From Candidatus Regiella insecticola LSR1 (lineage in GTDB: Bacteria; Pseudomonadota; Gammaproteobacteria; Enterobacterales; Enterobacteriaceae), in the NCBI RefSeq assembly GCF_000143625.1, contig NZ_GL379591.1, positions 150,150 through 214,149 of the forward strand: a stretch of DNA of 64,000 bases. The letters run 5' to 3'. The translations under genes and the position numbers were made by a program. Of the stretch, positions 9,177 through 18,905 are shown one piece after another; the stretch's first letter is position 1, and every line of letters starts with the position of its first letter. Under the pieces are notes generated by a model, which was not told the DNA's origin, searched no databases, and was given only the letters and a program-made list of their open reading frames with translations.

Positions 9177-11597
9177 ATGATAAACAACGATGCCATGGCC
9201 ACGACAGCGCCACCCACAACGCCAACCCCGCTTGGCATGGATTATGCATTTCTGCGCAAAACGGGTATTGAGCATATTCAACGCTTAGCCGGTGAACTGT
9301 GGACTGACCATAACACACATGATCCCGGTATCACGCTATTGGAGTGTTTATGTTACGCCATCACCGATGTGAGTTATCGCTTATCGTTTGATATGAAAGA
9401 TTTGTTGGCCGTATTGCCCACCCACGGAAGCAACCCGTCAAACATAAGCCGTGCCCCTTTGTTTACAGCACGTGATATTCTGACTTCTCATCCTGTGACG
9501 CTCAACGACTATCGCAAATTGTTAATCGATATTCCTGGCGTCAGAAACGCATGGATTGAAAAAAATCCCGCTTCTTTGGTGCCCATTTATTATGAAGCCC
9601 AATCCAATTGCTTACACTTGAATCAAGCCACGGCAACGGCAAAACCGTTGTCTCTGCACGGAGTATACCAAGTGTATATCGCCAAGGACGACACGGTTTC
9701 CGATGGCAAAAAGGAACAAGCGCTGATGAAGACAGTGAAAGCGCGATTACACCAATACCGCCAGATCGCCGAGGATTTTGCCGATCCCATTCTGCTGCCC
9801 TTTGAAGAAATTACCGTAAAATTACACATCGTGGTGGCCGATGATGTGGATCTCGATCACTTAGCGGCGCATATCTACTGGCAATTAAGTCAGGCGATTG
9901 CACCCACGCTCTCTTTTCATTCACTGAGTGCCAGGCGTCAGGAAAATAGGCCGATTGACACGATTTTTGAAGGCCCTCCTTTAGCCAACGGTTTTATTGA
10001 TGAGACTGAGCTGGAAGGATTTGATCGAAAAACCACGCTGCGTAGCTCCGACTTTATTCATATTATTCTCGATATGAATGGTGTGCAGTCGGTGAAAAAA
10101 ATTGCGCTGGAAAGCAGTCAAAAGAGCGGAGTTCCCCAACCCTGGGTGTTGGAACTGGATCCGAATTACACACCGAAATTCAAACCGTTGGAACAACTGC
10201 TCGAAAATGATCTACAATTTGAGCGAAAGGGTATCCTTTGTCAAATCAATATAGAGACGGCTAAAGCACATCTCAAAAACGTGAAGGAGCGCGTGGCATT
10301 CGATAAAAAAAAGCCGCCGCCGCTAGAAGATATTCCACTGCCCCTCGGTCACTATCGACACCTTGGCGACTATATGTCGATACAACATGATCTCCCCCCC
10401 AACTACGGTATAGGGTCGTTAGGGCTGCCCGAATCCGTCTCACCAGAGCGTAAAATTCAAGCAAAACAGTTAAAAGCGTATCTCCTTTTCTTTGATCAGT
10501 TGCTGGCCAATTATCTCGCGCAGTTAGCAAATATTAGGACGCTGTTTTGCCTCCCTACAGGAGATACTGCGTCTCGGTCGATTCAGACGTATTTTACCCA
10601 ATCCGTCACCGATGTGCCGGAACTCGACAGTGTACTGAATCCCGATCACAAAACGCATTTACAGCAAGCCATAGAAAATATTGACACGAAAATAACACGT
10701 GAAAATAAATTGTTGAATCACTTAATGGCTCGCTTTGGAGAGCAATTTATCGATGACGCTCTGTTGTTATATGACAAACAACAGCAGCGTAAGCCGATGA
10801 TTTCTCTTGGCGAAAATAAAGCGCCTTGGCAGGGGTTTCATCTCGAGGACAAACTCGCTTTTCTGCAAGCCTACCCGCAAATGAGTGCCGCCCGCGGCAG
10901 CGCCTTTAACTATACCCAAAAAAGGGGGGATACGGACAATATTGCTGGCCTCAAAAGGCGTCTCTGCGGATTATTAGGTATACAAGCGGTGAATACCGCC
11001 ACGATTAACGATGAAGGATTTCACCTGGTAGAACATCTATTACTGAGACCTCGATCGTCACCTAGCGAAACAACCGATCCCTACTGGGCGTTTGGTTCAT
11101 CGATTACTCGTTTTTCTCAGTCAACTGAATTTCCCGAAAATACAATTTGTCACTCCACCAACCATGGTTTACAGCGAGGTGATCACATCATTATTTCTAA
11201 TACCACCCACTATAACGGTCATCAAGAAGTCGCATGGGCGGATAAAAATGACTTTTACATCAAAAAAACCTTTGTGAAGGAAAAAGAGAATAAAGGGCAA
11301 TGGTCCATGAACATTCATGGGAAAGATCCTTATTCACTCCAACTGAGTTTTGTTTTTCCTGATTGGCCTGCGCGTTTCCAAGAAAAGAATTTTAAAAAAC
11401 TCCTCTACGACACCTTAATCAGCGAGGTGCCTGCACATCTGGTGATTAAGGTGCATTGGTTTAATCAGAGCGCTATGCGGGATTTTGAAAAAATTTATCA
11501 GCTGTGGTTAGCGAAAACGGCAACAGATCCTAGCTCTACTTGGCAAGAATCGTTGCAATTACTGGCATTGCTCCGCATGGGCAAAGCGTTAACGTAG
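9177..11597 (+). CDS. gp7-like baseplate protein (Afp12/Pvc12-like)
   Basis: 806 residues. The N-terminus has the signature of this eCIS family: GIEHIQRLAGELWTDHNTHD then PGITLLECLCYAITDVSYRL (residues ~28-65). Further in are LKAYLLFFDQLLANYLAQLAN (about 430) and FHLVEHLLLRPR (about 615), both recurrent in Pvc12-type proteins. It builds the outer baseplate with the gp6-like protein. A second in-frame ATG at 9195 (MATTAPP) could be the start. Stop and next start are 14 bases apart. Confidence 0.85.
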   Translation: MINNDAMATTAPPTTPTPLGMDYAFLRKTGIEHIQRLAGELWTDHNTHDPGITLLECLCYAITDVSYRLSFDMKDLLAVLPTHGSNPSNISRAPLFTARDILTSHPVTLNDYRKLLIDIPGVRNAWIEKNPASLVPIYYEAQSNCLHLNQATATAKPLSLHGVYQVYIAKDDTVSDGKKEQALMKTVKARLHQYRQIAEDFADPILLPFEEITVKLHIVVADDVDLDHLAAHIYWQLSQAIAPTLSFHSLSARRQENRPIDTIFEGPPLANGFIDETELEGFDRKTTLRSSDFIHIILDMNGVQSVKKIALESSQKSGVPQPWVLELDPNYTPKFKPLEQLLENDLQFERKGILCQINIETAKAHLKNVKERVAFDKKKPPPLEDIPLPLGHYRHLGDYMSIQHDLPPNYGIGSLGLPESVSPERKIQAKQLKAYLLFFDQLLANYLAQLANIRTLFCLPTGDTASRSIQTYFTQSVTDVPELDSVLNPDHKTHLQQAIENIDTKITRENKLLNHLMARFGEQFIDDALLLYDKQQQRKPMISLGENKAPWQGFHLEDKLAFLQAYPQMSAARGSAFNYTQKRGDTDNIAGLKRRLCGLLGIQAVNTATINDEGFHLVEHLLLRPRSSPSETTDPYWAFGSSITRFSQSTEFPENTICHSTNHGLQRGDHIIISNTTHYNGHQEVAWADKNDFYIKKTFVKEKENKGQWSMNIHGKDPYSLQLSFVFPDWPARFQEKNFKKLLYDTLISEVPAHLVIKVHWFNQSAMRDFEKIYQLWLAKTATDPSSTWQESLQLLALLRMGKALT

Positions 11598-11610
11598 CAG
11601 TCTACAGACG

Positions 11611-13974
11611 ATGCCAACGCACCTTATACAATGCCAAACCTGGATAGTGCACTTGTCCTCACAGCAGCCAAGCTGGGCGATAAAAAATACCCTCAGTCAA
11701 TGGGCGCGCATACAGCTGCCGCCGATCTTGGCAAAGATTTGTGATGAGCAGATTGAAGCTAATCAATGGTATTCACTGGATAAAGTGGAACTGGATTTAG
11801 GGGTCATTACATTACCTGCTGAGCCACAACAGGTTATTGAGCAGATCGCTACGGCCTTTTCCCAGGCATTAGCTGAGCAATTACAGAACCTTAGGCCAGC
11901 GGCGATCATGAAGCGCGATGAAAATGCACAAGCGCTCCGTACGTTAGATTATTTTATTAAAACGGGCACGCGACCTTGGTGGGTTTCCAAAGACACCGTG
12001 GCACTGACTCAATGCCTGCTTTGGTTAATTGACCGTACCCCCGCACGGCTTAGAGAAAAATTATGTCACTACCTCGCGCAAGCCGCCACTTTACAGCGCC
12101 TCATTGCACAGTGTTCTGATGATCAGCTATTAGCTCTCAGTCGACTATTAGCCCAAAACGATCATGTGGGGCTGTGGTGTCAACAAATCAGTGCCCCTTT
12201 ACACCGTGCTTTTACCCGAGAACAGTTTGCTGCCATGGCATTAAGAAGCGCTTATTGGCAAGCCATATTAATCACCAGTGAGATGATGAACCGTGTAAAA
12301 ATCGATAAGACAGCTTTTTATAAGCATGTCCTGCTACACCTGGCCACCCATTGTCAGCTCAATTATCATTACCTTTTGGTGAGGCTGTTCACCACACTCA
12401 AGGCGCAAGAAAAAATTGCCGCCCCCTGGCCGACACTGTTACCTGAGCAGCATGGCAGTCCATCAACACGGGAAAAAAATGATGTAAACGCTTTTATAAA
12501 TGAGGCTATTTATGAACAACTGCTCACCCAATTACAAATACTGAGAGCTTTTTGTACAGCCAAAAACAAGCAACCATTTCTCTCTTATACTCACACGCCA
12601 GTGCTTGATATTGCTCGCCAAACAGGGCTGATAAGCAAGGTGGATCGCCTTGTCGACATCATCATGGCGAATAAAAAAAGATTTTCTGAACATCCTCAGA
12701 CGCGAGAAGTGGAACTCAATCGCTTTAGGGCGTATTTAAACAAAATAATCCCTCAATTAGGGATCCCTTCATCTGAAACGTTGGCGCATCTGCCTTATCA
12801 CCGCCTGGTGACGTTGCAACAAACGCTGAAGGAACTTGACACTTTTTCACTCATGCGAAAACATCACGTTTTTATTCGTAGCATCATGGAACAGATAAAG
12901 CCAAATGTGTCAAATCAAATCACACTCAGGCATCAAGAGGGTAAAATCGCGGCGCTTATCCCGCTGTTAAGGCAATTATTAAGCCGATTACAGCAAGAAA
13001 TCACGAAAGCCGAACACCAATCCACGTCGAGTAAACGCGTTGACAAGGTTCAGCATGAACGCCTGTTACAGGGAACACGGCCAACCCCGTCGATAACAGT
13101 CGCCGATTGTGGAATCGGTCAATCTGAGCAATGCCAAAAGAGTCAGATAGCCTCATTGATCCCTCACAGCGAGAAAGCGTCGTTAAATGATTTAAAAGAG
13201 AAAGTGACAAAGTTGCGTAAACACTATGGACGCTTATATCGGCAATACCAAGCACTATTAACATTGACGGGGCAAACCGCTACAGTGAAAGCGGCTAAGC
13301 ACGACGTTGCCAACCTTATTTTGAGTACGCCGTCCTTGCAACCTGTCACGGCAATGATCAATACGCTCTCTGTGGTGCTAAAAAAACAGCAGCAAGCACA
13401 TCAAGCGGCGTTAATGCTCACGAAAACAAGGCACCCGCCACCTTTATTGGCAAGAGAAGCGGATACTGATCAACAGGAAGCTATTTACGTTGATAATGCA
13501 GGGCTAGCGCTTTTAGCGATTTATTTAAAACCCTTTTTCACCACGGCGTATTTACTGCAAGGCGATCATTTTATTGATCACCTTGCGGCGCGGCGAGCCG
13601 CGTTGCTATTACAATACCTGATGACCTCACAGTCGATATGCTTTGAAGAAACCTTGACGTTTAATAAACTCCTGTGTGGTCTGGATTTACAAGTGCCGAT
13701 TGAGCGCACCATTGAAGTCAATGTCGCGGAACAGGCGGCATGTGATCAGCTCTTTGCGCAGGTTAAAGCTCAATGGCCGGTGATGACACGCCTATCAAAC
13801 TCCTATTTGATTCAGCATTTTCTTATGCGCCAGGGGGTGATACGAAATCACCCCTATCACTGGCAATTACAAATAGCGCGTACGTCCCACGATGTGTTGA
13901 TGAAAGGGATCACCTGGCCTATCAACCTCATTCAATTACCCTGGCTTGACAAACCGATACAAGTGGATTGGTAA
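11611..13974 (+). CDS. Contractile injection system tape-measure protein (Afp14/Pvc14-like)
   Basis: 787 residues. The N-terminus matches the CIS tape-measure family pattern: IQCQTWIVHLSSQQ, then LPPILAKICDEQI and WYSLDKVELDLGVITLP. The rest is largely helical with glutamine-rich stretches (LLRQLLSRLQQEI, LYRQYQALLTLTGQ). It ends with ALLAIYLKPFFTTAYLLQG and SYLIQHFLMRQGVI, the C-terminal block recurrent in the family. In Afp this gene product sets the particle length. No internal stop or shift was seen. Confidence 0.8.
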   Translation: MPTHLIQCQTWIVHLSSQQPSWAIKNTLSQWARIQLPPILAKICDEQIEANQWYSLDKVELDLGVITLPAEPQQVIEQIATAFSQALAEQLQNLRPAAIMKRDENAQALRTLDYFIKTGTRPWWVSKDTVALTQCLLWLIDRTPARLREKLCHYLAQAATLQRLIAQCSDDQLLALSRLLAQNDHVGLWCQQISAPLHRAFTREQFAAMALRSAYWQAILITSEMMNRVKIDKTAFYKHVLLHLATHCQLNYHYLLVRLFTTLKAQEKIAAPWPTLLPEQHGSPSTREKNDVNAFINEAIYEQLLTQLQILRAFCTAKNKQPFLSYTHTPVLDIARQTGLISKVDRLVDIIMANKKRFSEHPQTREVELNRFRAYLNKIIPQLGIPSSETLAHLPYHRLVTLQQTLKELDTFSLMRKHHVFIRSIMEQIKPNVSNQITLRHQEGKIAALIPLLRQLLSRLQQEITKAEHQSTSSKRVDKVQHERLLQGTRPTPSITVADCGIGQSEQCQKSQIASLIPHSEKASLNDLKEKVTKLRKHYGRLYRQYQALLTLTGQTATVKAAKHDVANLILSTPSLQPVTAMINTLSVVLKKQQQAHQAALMLTKTRHPPPLLAREADTDQQEAIYVDNAGLALLAIYLKPFFTTAYLLQGDHFIDHLAARRAALLLQYLMTSQSICFEETLTFNKLLCGLDLQVPIERTIEVNVAEQAACDQLFAQVKAQWPVMTRLSNSYLIQHFLMRQGVIRNHPYHWQLQIARTSHDVLMKGITWPINLIQLPWLDKPIQVDW

Positions 13975-13976
13975 AA

Positions 13977-16130
13977 ATGCCCCTCTCATTCTTTTCAAGC
14001 TCGTTTGAGCATTTGCTCGCCGAGCTTAAGCGCATGGACGCTTTGATAAAAGCGTATGTAAAACAAGCAATCACAACACAAACGCATGATAATCCCTACC
14101 CCGGTTTGCAAGTGACGGCCCAAGAAGCGCAGGCGTTACTTAATGACACTGTGGGGCTGCCTTTTTGGCATACAGCGTATGCCGACATCGATTCTCCTTT
14201 GAGTCAATTCGCTCATGAGCGCCAGGCGATTGACCAGGCGGTTGAGCAGAGTATTAAAAAGCAGATCTCGCTACAGTTAATCGCTTTGCAGCAACGCTTT
14301 CAGTTAACGCCTCAGGAGATTGACATTTTACTTATCTGTTTAACGGTAGAATGGGATGCCCGCTACGCGGTATTTTTCGCTTATCTGCACGATAATGTTA
14401 ATCAAAAACGACCCACGATGGATCTGATTTTAAACCTATTAAGCCAAAGTTGGAGCGAAAAAGGGGCTATGAGACGGTGGCTTTCCCCTACTGCAACGCT
14501 GAGGCGTTACGCACTGATTGAAATCAACGAGCAAAACGGGGCGTCTTCTCTCAGCCGACCGGTCAATATCAGTGAGCGGATCACTCACTTTCTGCTAGGG
14601 CAAGAAGATTTAACGGCGGCACTCAGCACAATAGTGTCGATTATGACACCCGATAAATCCTTATCGGCGTTAATATTGCCCGCTGCCTTGCGTGATCGCC
14701 TCGATAACCTGCTCACACAGCACCGTGCTGAGCTTGCGCAGGCAGTGATTTATTTGCAAGGGGGCACTGGCGCGGGTAAACGAACGCTGGCGCAAGCCCT
14801 GTGCCATGCGTTAAAGATAACGCTATTGGTGGTTGATTTACCGGCATTGATAAAAAGTCAATCGCAGGAGCGAGTAGCATTGATCTTACGTGAAGCCTAT
14901 TTGCACAATGCCGCGATTTACTGGCGTGGCATGCCATCAGTCTTGCAGGCTGATCAACAAGACTGGCGCCAGCCAATCATGGCGGCTTCTAAGGCGTATC
15001 GTGGGCTTGTCTTTATGGACGGTGAGGCCAACTGGCCCTGGGCACAAACGAGGGTCCCCGAGAAGAGAATACTGACGATAAGCCTGCCGCCCTTAACCAC
15101 ACTGCAAAGGCAGGACTTATGGCAACGCGCGTTACCCCACCTTGATCAAAACACGGTCATAGACGTAGCGACGCGCTTTCGCTTTTCGCCTCGCCAAATT
15201 TTTTCAGCCGCACAGCTGGCTAAACAAGTTAGCCACGGGGATAATCCCCGCGATCTGAGCGCTGATGACGTCTTTTATGCCTGCAAGTTACAAACCACGC
15301 AGACACTTTCAACGTTGGCGCGCTCCTGTCAACCCAGCGCTCAGTATCCCGAGATCATCTTGCCTCTGTCTTGCCAGCAACAACTTGATGAATTGCTCCA
15401 TCATGTTCAGTACGCCACCACCGTGTATGAACATTGGGGATTTGCTCGTCAGCTCACACGTGGGAAAGGATTAAGTGCGTTATTTTCCGGCTCCCCGGGA
15501 ACAGGCAAAACCCTGGCGGCCGAAGTTGTCGCCGCTCGCTTGAAATTAACACTGTATAAAATAGATCTCTCCTCGATAGTCAGCAAGTACATTGGTGAAA
15601 CCGAAAAAAATTTAGAGCAACTCTTTTTAGAAGCCGAAACTCATCAGGGGATCCTCTTTTTTGATGAAGCAGACGCATTATTTGGCAAGCGTAGTGAAGT
15701 GCAAAACGCGCATGACCGCTATGCGAATATGGAAACCAGTTATCTCTTGCAGAAAATCGAAGCGTATCCGGGGATCATTATTTTAGCGAGCAACTTTCGA
15801 CACAATATCGATGACGCCTTTGTGCGCCGGTTGCAATTTTGTATCGATTTTCCTTTTCCGACTGCCGAGGAACGCTTGCGGATTTGGCAAGGGATTTGGC
15901 CCAAAGAAACCCCGCTTAGCACCGACATTAATTTCTCTACCTTGGCGACCCTTGAGATTGCGGGCGGTCATATTAAAAATATCGCCTTGGCGGCCGCATT
16001 TAAAGCCGCGAGTACTCCCTCCACGCCAAAAGGCGCTCAGGTGACCCTGGCGCATATTAAAGCGGCCGCGCAAAGTGAGTTTAAAAAAATGGGCAAAATC
16101 ATCCATCCAGAACAATGGGCTTTCTTATGA
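13977..16130 (+). CDS. AAA+ ATPase of the eCIS (Afp15/Pvc15-like)
   Basis: About 717 residues from the ATG at 13977, two bases after the preceding stop; a TTG at 13968 is possible but less likely. It has two ATPase-like modules: a degenerate first one with LQGGTGAGKRTL (near 265) and a canonical second one with FSGSPGTGKTLAAEVVA (about 505), Walker B GILFFDEADALFGKR (about 560), sensor LASNFRHNIDDAFVRRLQ with arginine finger, and a C-terminal helical lid. This ATPase is conserved in all eCIS loci and needed for particle assembly or effector loading. It overlaps the next gene by four bases. Confidence 0.92.
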   Translation: MPLSFFSSSFEHLLAELKRMDALIKAYVKQAITTQTHDNPYPGLQVTAQEAQALLNDTVGLPFWHTAYADIDSPLSQFAHERQAIDQAVEQSIKKQISLQLIALQQRFQLTPQEIDILLICLTVEWDARYAVFFAYLHDNVNQKRPTMDLILNLLSQSWSEKGAMRRWLSPTATLRRYALIEINEQNGASSLSRPVNISERITHFLLGQEDLTAALSTIVSIMTPDKSLSALILPAALRDRLDNLLTQHRAELAQAVIYLQGGTGAGKRTLAQALCHALKITLLVVDLPALIKSQSQERVALILREAYLHNAAIYWRGMPSVLQADQQDWRQPIMAASKAYRGLVFMDGEANWPWAQTRVPEKRILTISLPPLTTLQRQDLWQRALPHLDQNTVIDVATRFRFSPRQIFSAAQLAKQVSHGDNPRDLSADDVFYACKLQTTQTLSTLARSCQPSAQYPEIILPLSCQQQLDELLHHVQYATTVYEHWGFARQLTRGKGLSALFSGSPGTGKTLAAEVVAARLKLTLYKIDLSSIVSKYIGETEKNLEQLFLEAETHQGILFFDEADALFGKRSEVQNAHDRYANMETSYLLQKIEAYPGIIILASNFRHNIDDAFVRRLQFCIDFPFPTAEERLRIWQGIWPKETPLSTDINFSTLATLEIAGGHIKNIALAAAFKAASTPSTPKGAQVTLAHIKAAAQSEFKKMGKIIHPEQWAFL

Positions 16131-16714
16131 TAAATGACCTCAATGACACACTCGCTGCCTTACTCGAACAAGAACTCGCGTTGAAAGAGGCAGGGATTAA
16201 CGTTGTCTTTGCCGCGCCTGATACACGCTTTTTTCAAAAAATCACCCCACCACTGATTGCTATCTTTCTTTATGATATTCGAGAAAATCTGACGTTAAGG
16301 GTGAGTGAGCCTTTTGCCCAGCAAAAAACGGCGGGGGCTGATACCACCTCTCTCACCCGTTCACCGGCTCCTATCGATTATTCGTATCTGATTACGGCCT
16401 GGGGCAGCAGCGGCAGTGAGATCGCGCCGGATAAAGACCAGCATGACATGCTGAGCCGGGTACTTCATGCCTTATTACGTCACCCCATCTGGCCGGCCGC
16501 ACTATTAAAAGGGCAGTTAGCAGCGCATCCTCTGCCGCGTGCCTTTGTCGCCCAACCTGGCCATTTACATAATATGGCGGAATTTTGGAGTGCCATGGGG
16601 GGACATCCACGGGCAGTACTGCACTACACGGTAACCGCTCCTTTACGCGCATACGACCCGATAGAAAACATCCCCGTGGTGAAGTCCGTTGCTCATCAAG
16701 CAGGCAATAAATGA
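16127..16714 (+). CDS. Tail terminator protein, DUF4255 family (Afp16/Pvc16-like)
   Basis: 195 residues from the ATG at 16127, which overlaps the ATPase stop as ATGA; an upstream ATG at 16115 would add four residues. The pattern INDLNDTLAALLEQEL, VVFAAPDTRFFQK and PPLIAIFLYDIREN is that of DUF4255 proteins, which cap tube and sheath at the upper end of Afp. The end (EFWSAMGGHPRAVLHYTVTAPLR) is also family-typical. This is the last structural gene of the locus. Confidence 0.9.
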   Translation: MINDLNDTLAALLEQELALKEAGINVVFAAPDTRFFQKITPPLIAIFLYDIRENLTLRVSEPFAQQKTAGADTTSLTRSPAPIDYSYLITAWGSSGSEIAPDKDQHDMLSRVLHALLRHPIWPAALLKGQLAAHPLPRAFVAQPGHLHNMAEFWSAMGGHPRAVLHYTVTAPLRAYDPIENIPVVKSVAHQAGNK

Positions 16715-16786
16715 TGAGGCAGCTCGGTTGATGACACAAACAGAACATCTGCTTAACAATGACATTTTTATCTGAAGGAACACATT

Positions 16787-18766
16787 ATGGCTACAAGTGG
16801 TCACAACACTTTTCAACCTGCTACATCTCATAAACAGCAGCACTTCCCGCGAGCAGCCAATCGGACGCGGCATGCCTCCTCCCCTGCGTTCCATCCCGTT
16901 ATTCCCTTACAATTTCAACGGAACCCACAGCACGTATTAGCGGCACAAAGCCTGATAGGTAATCGTGCTGTTGTACAATTATTGAATCAAACGCATAACC
17001 GGGAAACCCAATCTGTCAATAAAACCGGTTTGCCGACCCCACTCAAAACGGGCATAGAATCCCTGTCGGGGATAGACTTAAGTGACGTGCGTGTCCATTA
17101 CTATTCAGAAAAACCCGCACAACTCCAGGCGTTAGCTTATGCGCAAGGCGAGCACATCTATTTAGGCGCTGGCCAAGAACGGCATTTGCCGCATGAAGCC
17201 TGGCATGTGGTGCAGCAAAAGCAAGGGAGAGTGAAACCGACACTACAGATGAAAACAGGGATTGGCATTAACGATGATGCTACTTTGGAACAAGAAGCAA
17301 CGCAGTGGGGAGAGAAAGCAGAGCACTATACACCGAATGAGGATTTATCGTTACTTCGCAGAGAAGCGGTAGATGATCCCCAGGTGGTGCAACGTAAGGT
17401 AGAAAATCTGACACTGGAAAGTGGTGATAATCTGAATACTATTGTAGGTGTATTGAAGCAAGGCACTATCATCGTAAACGGTACTCCCTGGTATCTAAAT
17501 GAAATATACCAGGCTAATGTGGACGGACTAAAGAAAAAAGAGGGTTTAATTAACCTACACCGTGCCAAGTTCGCTAAAGCAACAATTGTTCCTGAGATAG
17601 ATGGTAAACGAGGAGAAAACACTTCAGAATACCGTCATGTAAAAGCGTTAGGAGAGTGGGAACATTTAGCGTCTACTCATACTAAAGAGAGAGATTTAGA
17701 TACGGGTCACCTTATTGCTGATGTCTTTTTCGCTCCAGAACAGAAGCAAGAATCCTATGTAGCAAAAAATTTAGCACCTCAAGATACTCATATAAATGTT
17801 TCGGATTACAAACGAAAAGAGAATGATATAAAAAAAATCGTCAAGGACGATATATCAGTTGAAATGCACGTGAAATTAAACTACGGCGACTCGCCAAAGT
17901 ATTCATTAAAAACACTAGTTGAAAGAGGTGCGTTAAAAAATGTGTACAAACCGAAAAAGGACAAAACGGATCCCAATTTCTTAAAAGAATTAGAGGATCA
18001 GGAAAAGAAAACCAGCATAGAAGTACCAAGACGTATCCCTTCGCAATGGACTCTTGATATACAGAAGCTAAAAGGAGAAAAGGAGGGTGATACCATAAAA
18101 TATAAAAATGAGGGCGATCCAGAACGTAATAGTGGTTTTACTAAAGAACTTGCATTTTACGACCCTAAGGGTCTGTTAAATCCTACGGAAGTTTTTAAAC
18201 ATAAAGATAATAGTTATCGGTATACAGAAACTCAGTTAGAAGAGGGAGGAAAAACTATTAAGTATGCCGAAAAAGCTAAAAAATATGAGGAATTGTTAAA
18301 AACGATAGAAACAGAATATGTAAACATTGAAAAGCCAAAAGGATTGAATGAAAATGACTATTGGATCCTATTTCAGCAAACTTTAATTAATACTTTAAAG
18401 TATGCCGAAAAAGCTAAAAAATATGAGGAAGTGTTAAAAACGATAGAAACAGAATATGTAAACATTGAAAAGCCAAAAGGATTGAATGAAAATCACTATT
18501 GGATCCTATTTCAGCAAGCTTTAATTAATACTTTAAAGAAAAATAAAGAAGCATTCCAAAATGAATTGAATTTATTAATTAAGAAAATAATAGACGAGAT
18601 GGTTAAGATGGACGAGTCCGTTAAGATGGACGAGTCCGTTAAGATGGACGAGTCCGTTGAGATGGACGAGTCCTTTAAGATGGACGAGTCCGTTGAGATG
18701 GACGAGTCCTTTAAGATGGACGAGTCCGTTGAGATGGACGAGTCCGTTAAGATGGACGAGTCCTAA
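16787..18766 (+). CDS. Probable eCIS cargo: DUF4157 domain fused to a DRGH-like nuclease with repeat tail
   Basis: 659 residues, 72 bases after the terminator gene, with RBS AAGGAAC before ATG. Residues ~83-175 form a DUF4157 domain with the zinc-protease motif HEAWH at 136-140 and acidic residues 168/170; this domain is common in eCIS-associated toxins. Residues ~280-350 resemble DNA/RNA non-specific endonucleases: DTGHLIADVFF (D305, H308), then N328 in NLAPQD, N337 and E345. The nuclease call is mine and moderate. Then come a perfect-looking tandem duplication of 46 residues and nine six-residue units (VKMDES type). No immunity gene is visible next to it. A membrane signal is absent, as expected for a particle-loaded protein. 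Confidence 0.75.
   Translation: MATSGHNTFQPATSHKQQHFPRAANRTRHASSPAFHPVIPLQFQRNPQHVLAAQSLIGNRAVVQLLNQTHNRETQSVNKTGLPTPLKTGIESLSGIDLSDVRVHYYSEKPAQLQALAYAQGEHIYLGAGQERHLPHEAWHVVQQKQGRVKPTLQMKTGIGINDDATLEQEATQWGEKAEHYTPNEDLSLLRREAVDDPQVVQRKVENLTLESGDNLNTIVGVLKQGTIIVNGTPWYLNEIYQANVDGLKKKEGLINLHRAKFAKATIVPEIDGKRGENTSEYRHVKALGEWEHLASTHTKERDLDTGHLIADVFFAPEQKQESYVAKNLAPQDTHINVSDYKRKENDIKKIVKDDISVEMHVKLNYGDSPKYSLKTLVERGALKNVYKPKKDKTDPNFLKELEDQEKKTSIEVPRRIPSQWTLDIQKLKGEKEGDTIKYKNEGDPERNSGFTKELAFYDPKGLLNPTEVFKHKDNSYRYTETQLEEGGKTIKYAEKAKKYEELLKTIETEYVNIEKPKGLNENDYWILFQQTLINTLKYAEKAKKYEEVLKTIETEYVNIEKPKGLNENHYWILFQQALINTLKKNKEAFQNELNLLIKKIIDEMVKMDESVKMDESVKMDESVEMDESFKMDESVEMDESFKMDESVEMDESVKMDES
18260..18535 (+). 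repeat. Two tandem 138-bp units inside the cargo gene
   Basis: Units 18260-18397 and 18398-18535 each encode 46 residues beginning KYAEKAKKYEE and ending with LINTLK. They differ at a few bases only (for example ELL/EVL, ENDY/ENHY, QQTL/QQAL), so the duplication is recent. Length is a multiple of three and keeps the frame. Confidence 0.9.
18602..18763 (+). repeat. Nine tandem 18-bp units encoding a (V/F)(K/E)MDES tail
   Basis: Nine uninterrupted copies of the unit GTTAAGATGGACGAGTCC with K/E and V/F variants end exactly at the stop codon 18764-18766. Each adds six residues (VKMDES, VEMDES or FKMDES) to the C-terminus of the cargo protein. Such an array can change length by slipped replication. 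Confidence 0.95.
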
Positions 18767-18896
18767 ATGAAAATGAATTGGATTTATTAATTGAGAAAAT
18801 GGACGAGTCCGTTAAGATGGACGAGTCCTAAATGAAAATGAATTGGATTTATTAATTGAGAAAATGGACGAGTCCTTATAAGATGGACGAGTCCTT
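18767..18896 (+). repeat. Two 65-bp repeats after the cargo stop codon
   Basis: Units 18767-18831 and 18832-18896 both begin ATGAAAATGAATTGGATT and contain two copies of the GGACGAGTCC core. The first part resembles coding sequence just before the 18-bp array (18560-18600), so they look like expanded copies of the gene's own 3' end. At 65 bp they do not keep frame. Confidence 0.85.
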
Positions 18897-18905
18897 TAAA
18901 ACAAT

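Noticed and set aside
9040..9318. Hydrophobic minus-strand frames across the start of the gp7-like gene
   Set aside because: They overlap two + strand genes of the operon and have composition expected from antisense reading.
15783..16115. 110-codon minus-strand frame inside the eCIS ATPase gene
   Set aside because: It is a shadow of a well-supported gene, with no RBS and no family features.
18602..18896. Short regular repeats that could suggest a CRISPR array
   Set aside because: Units are directly adjacent, without unique spacers, and the first nine are in-frame codons. No cas gene is near.
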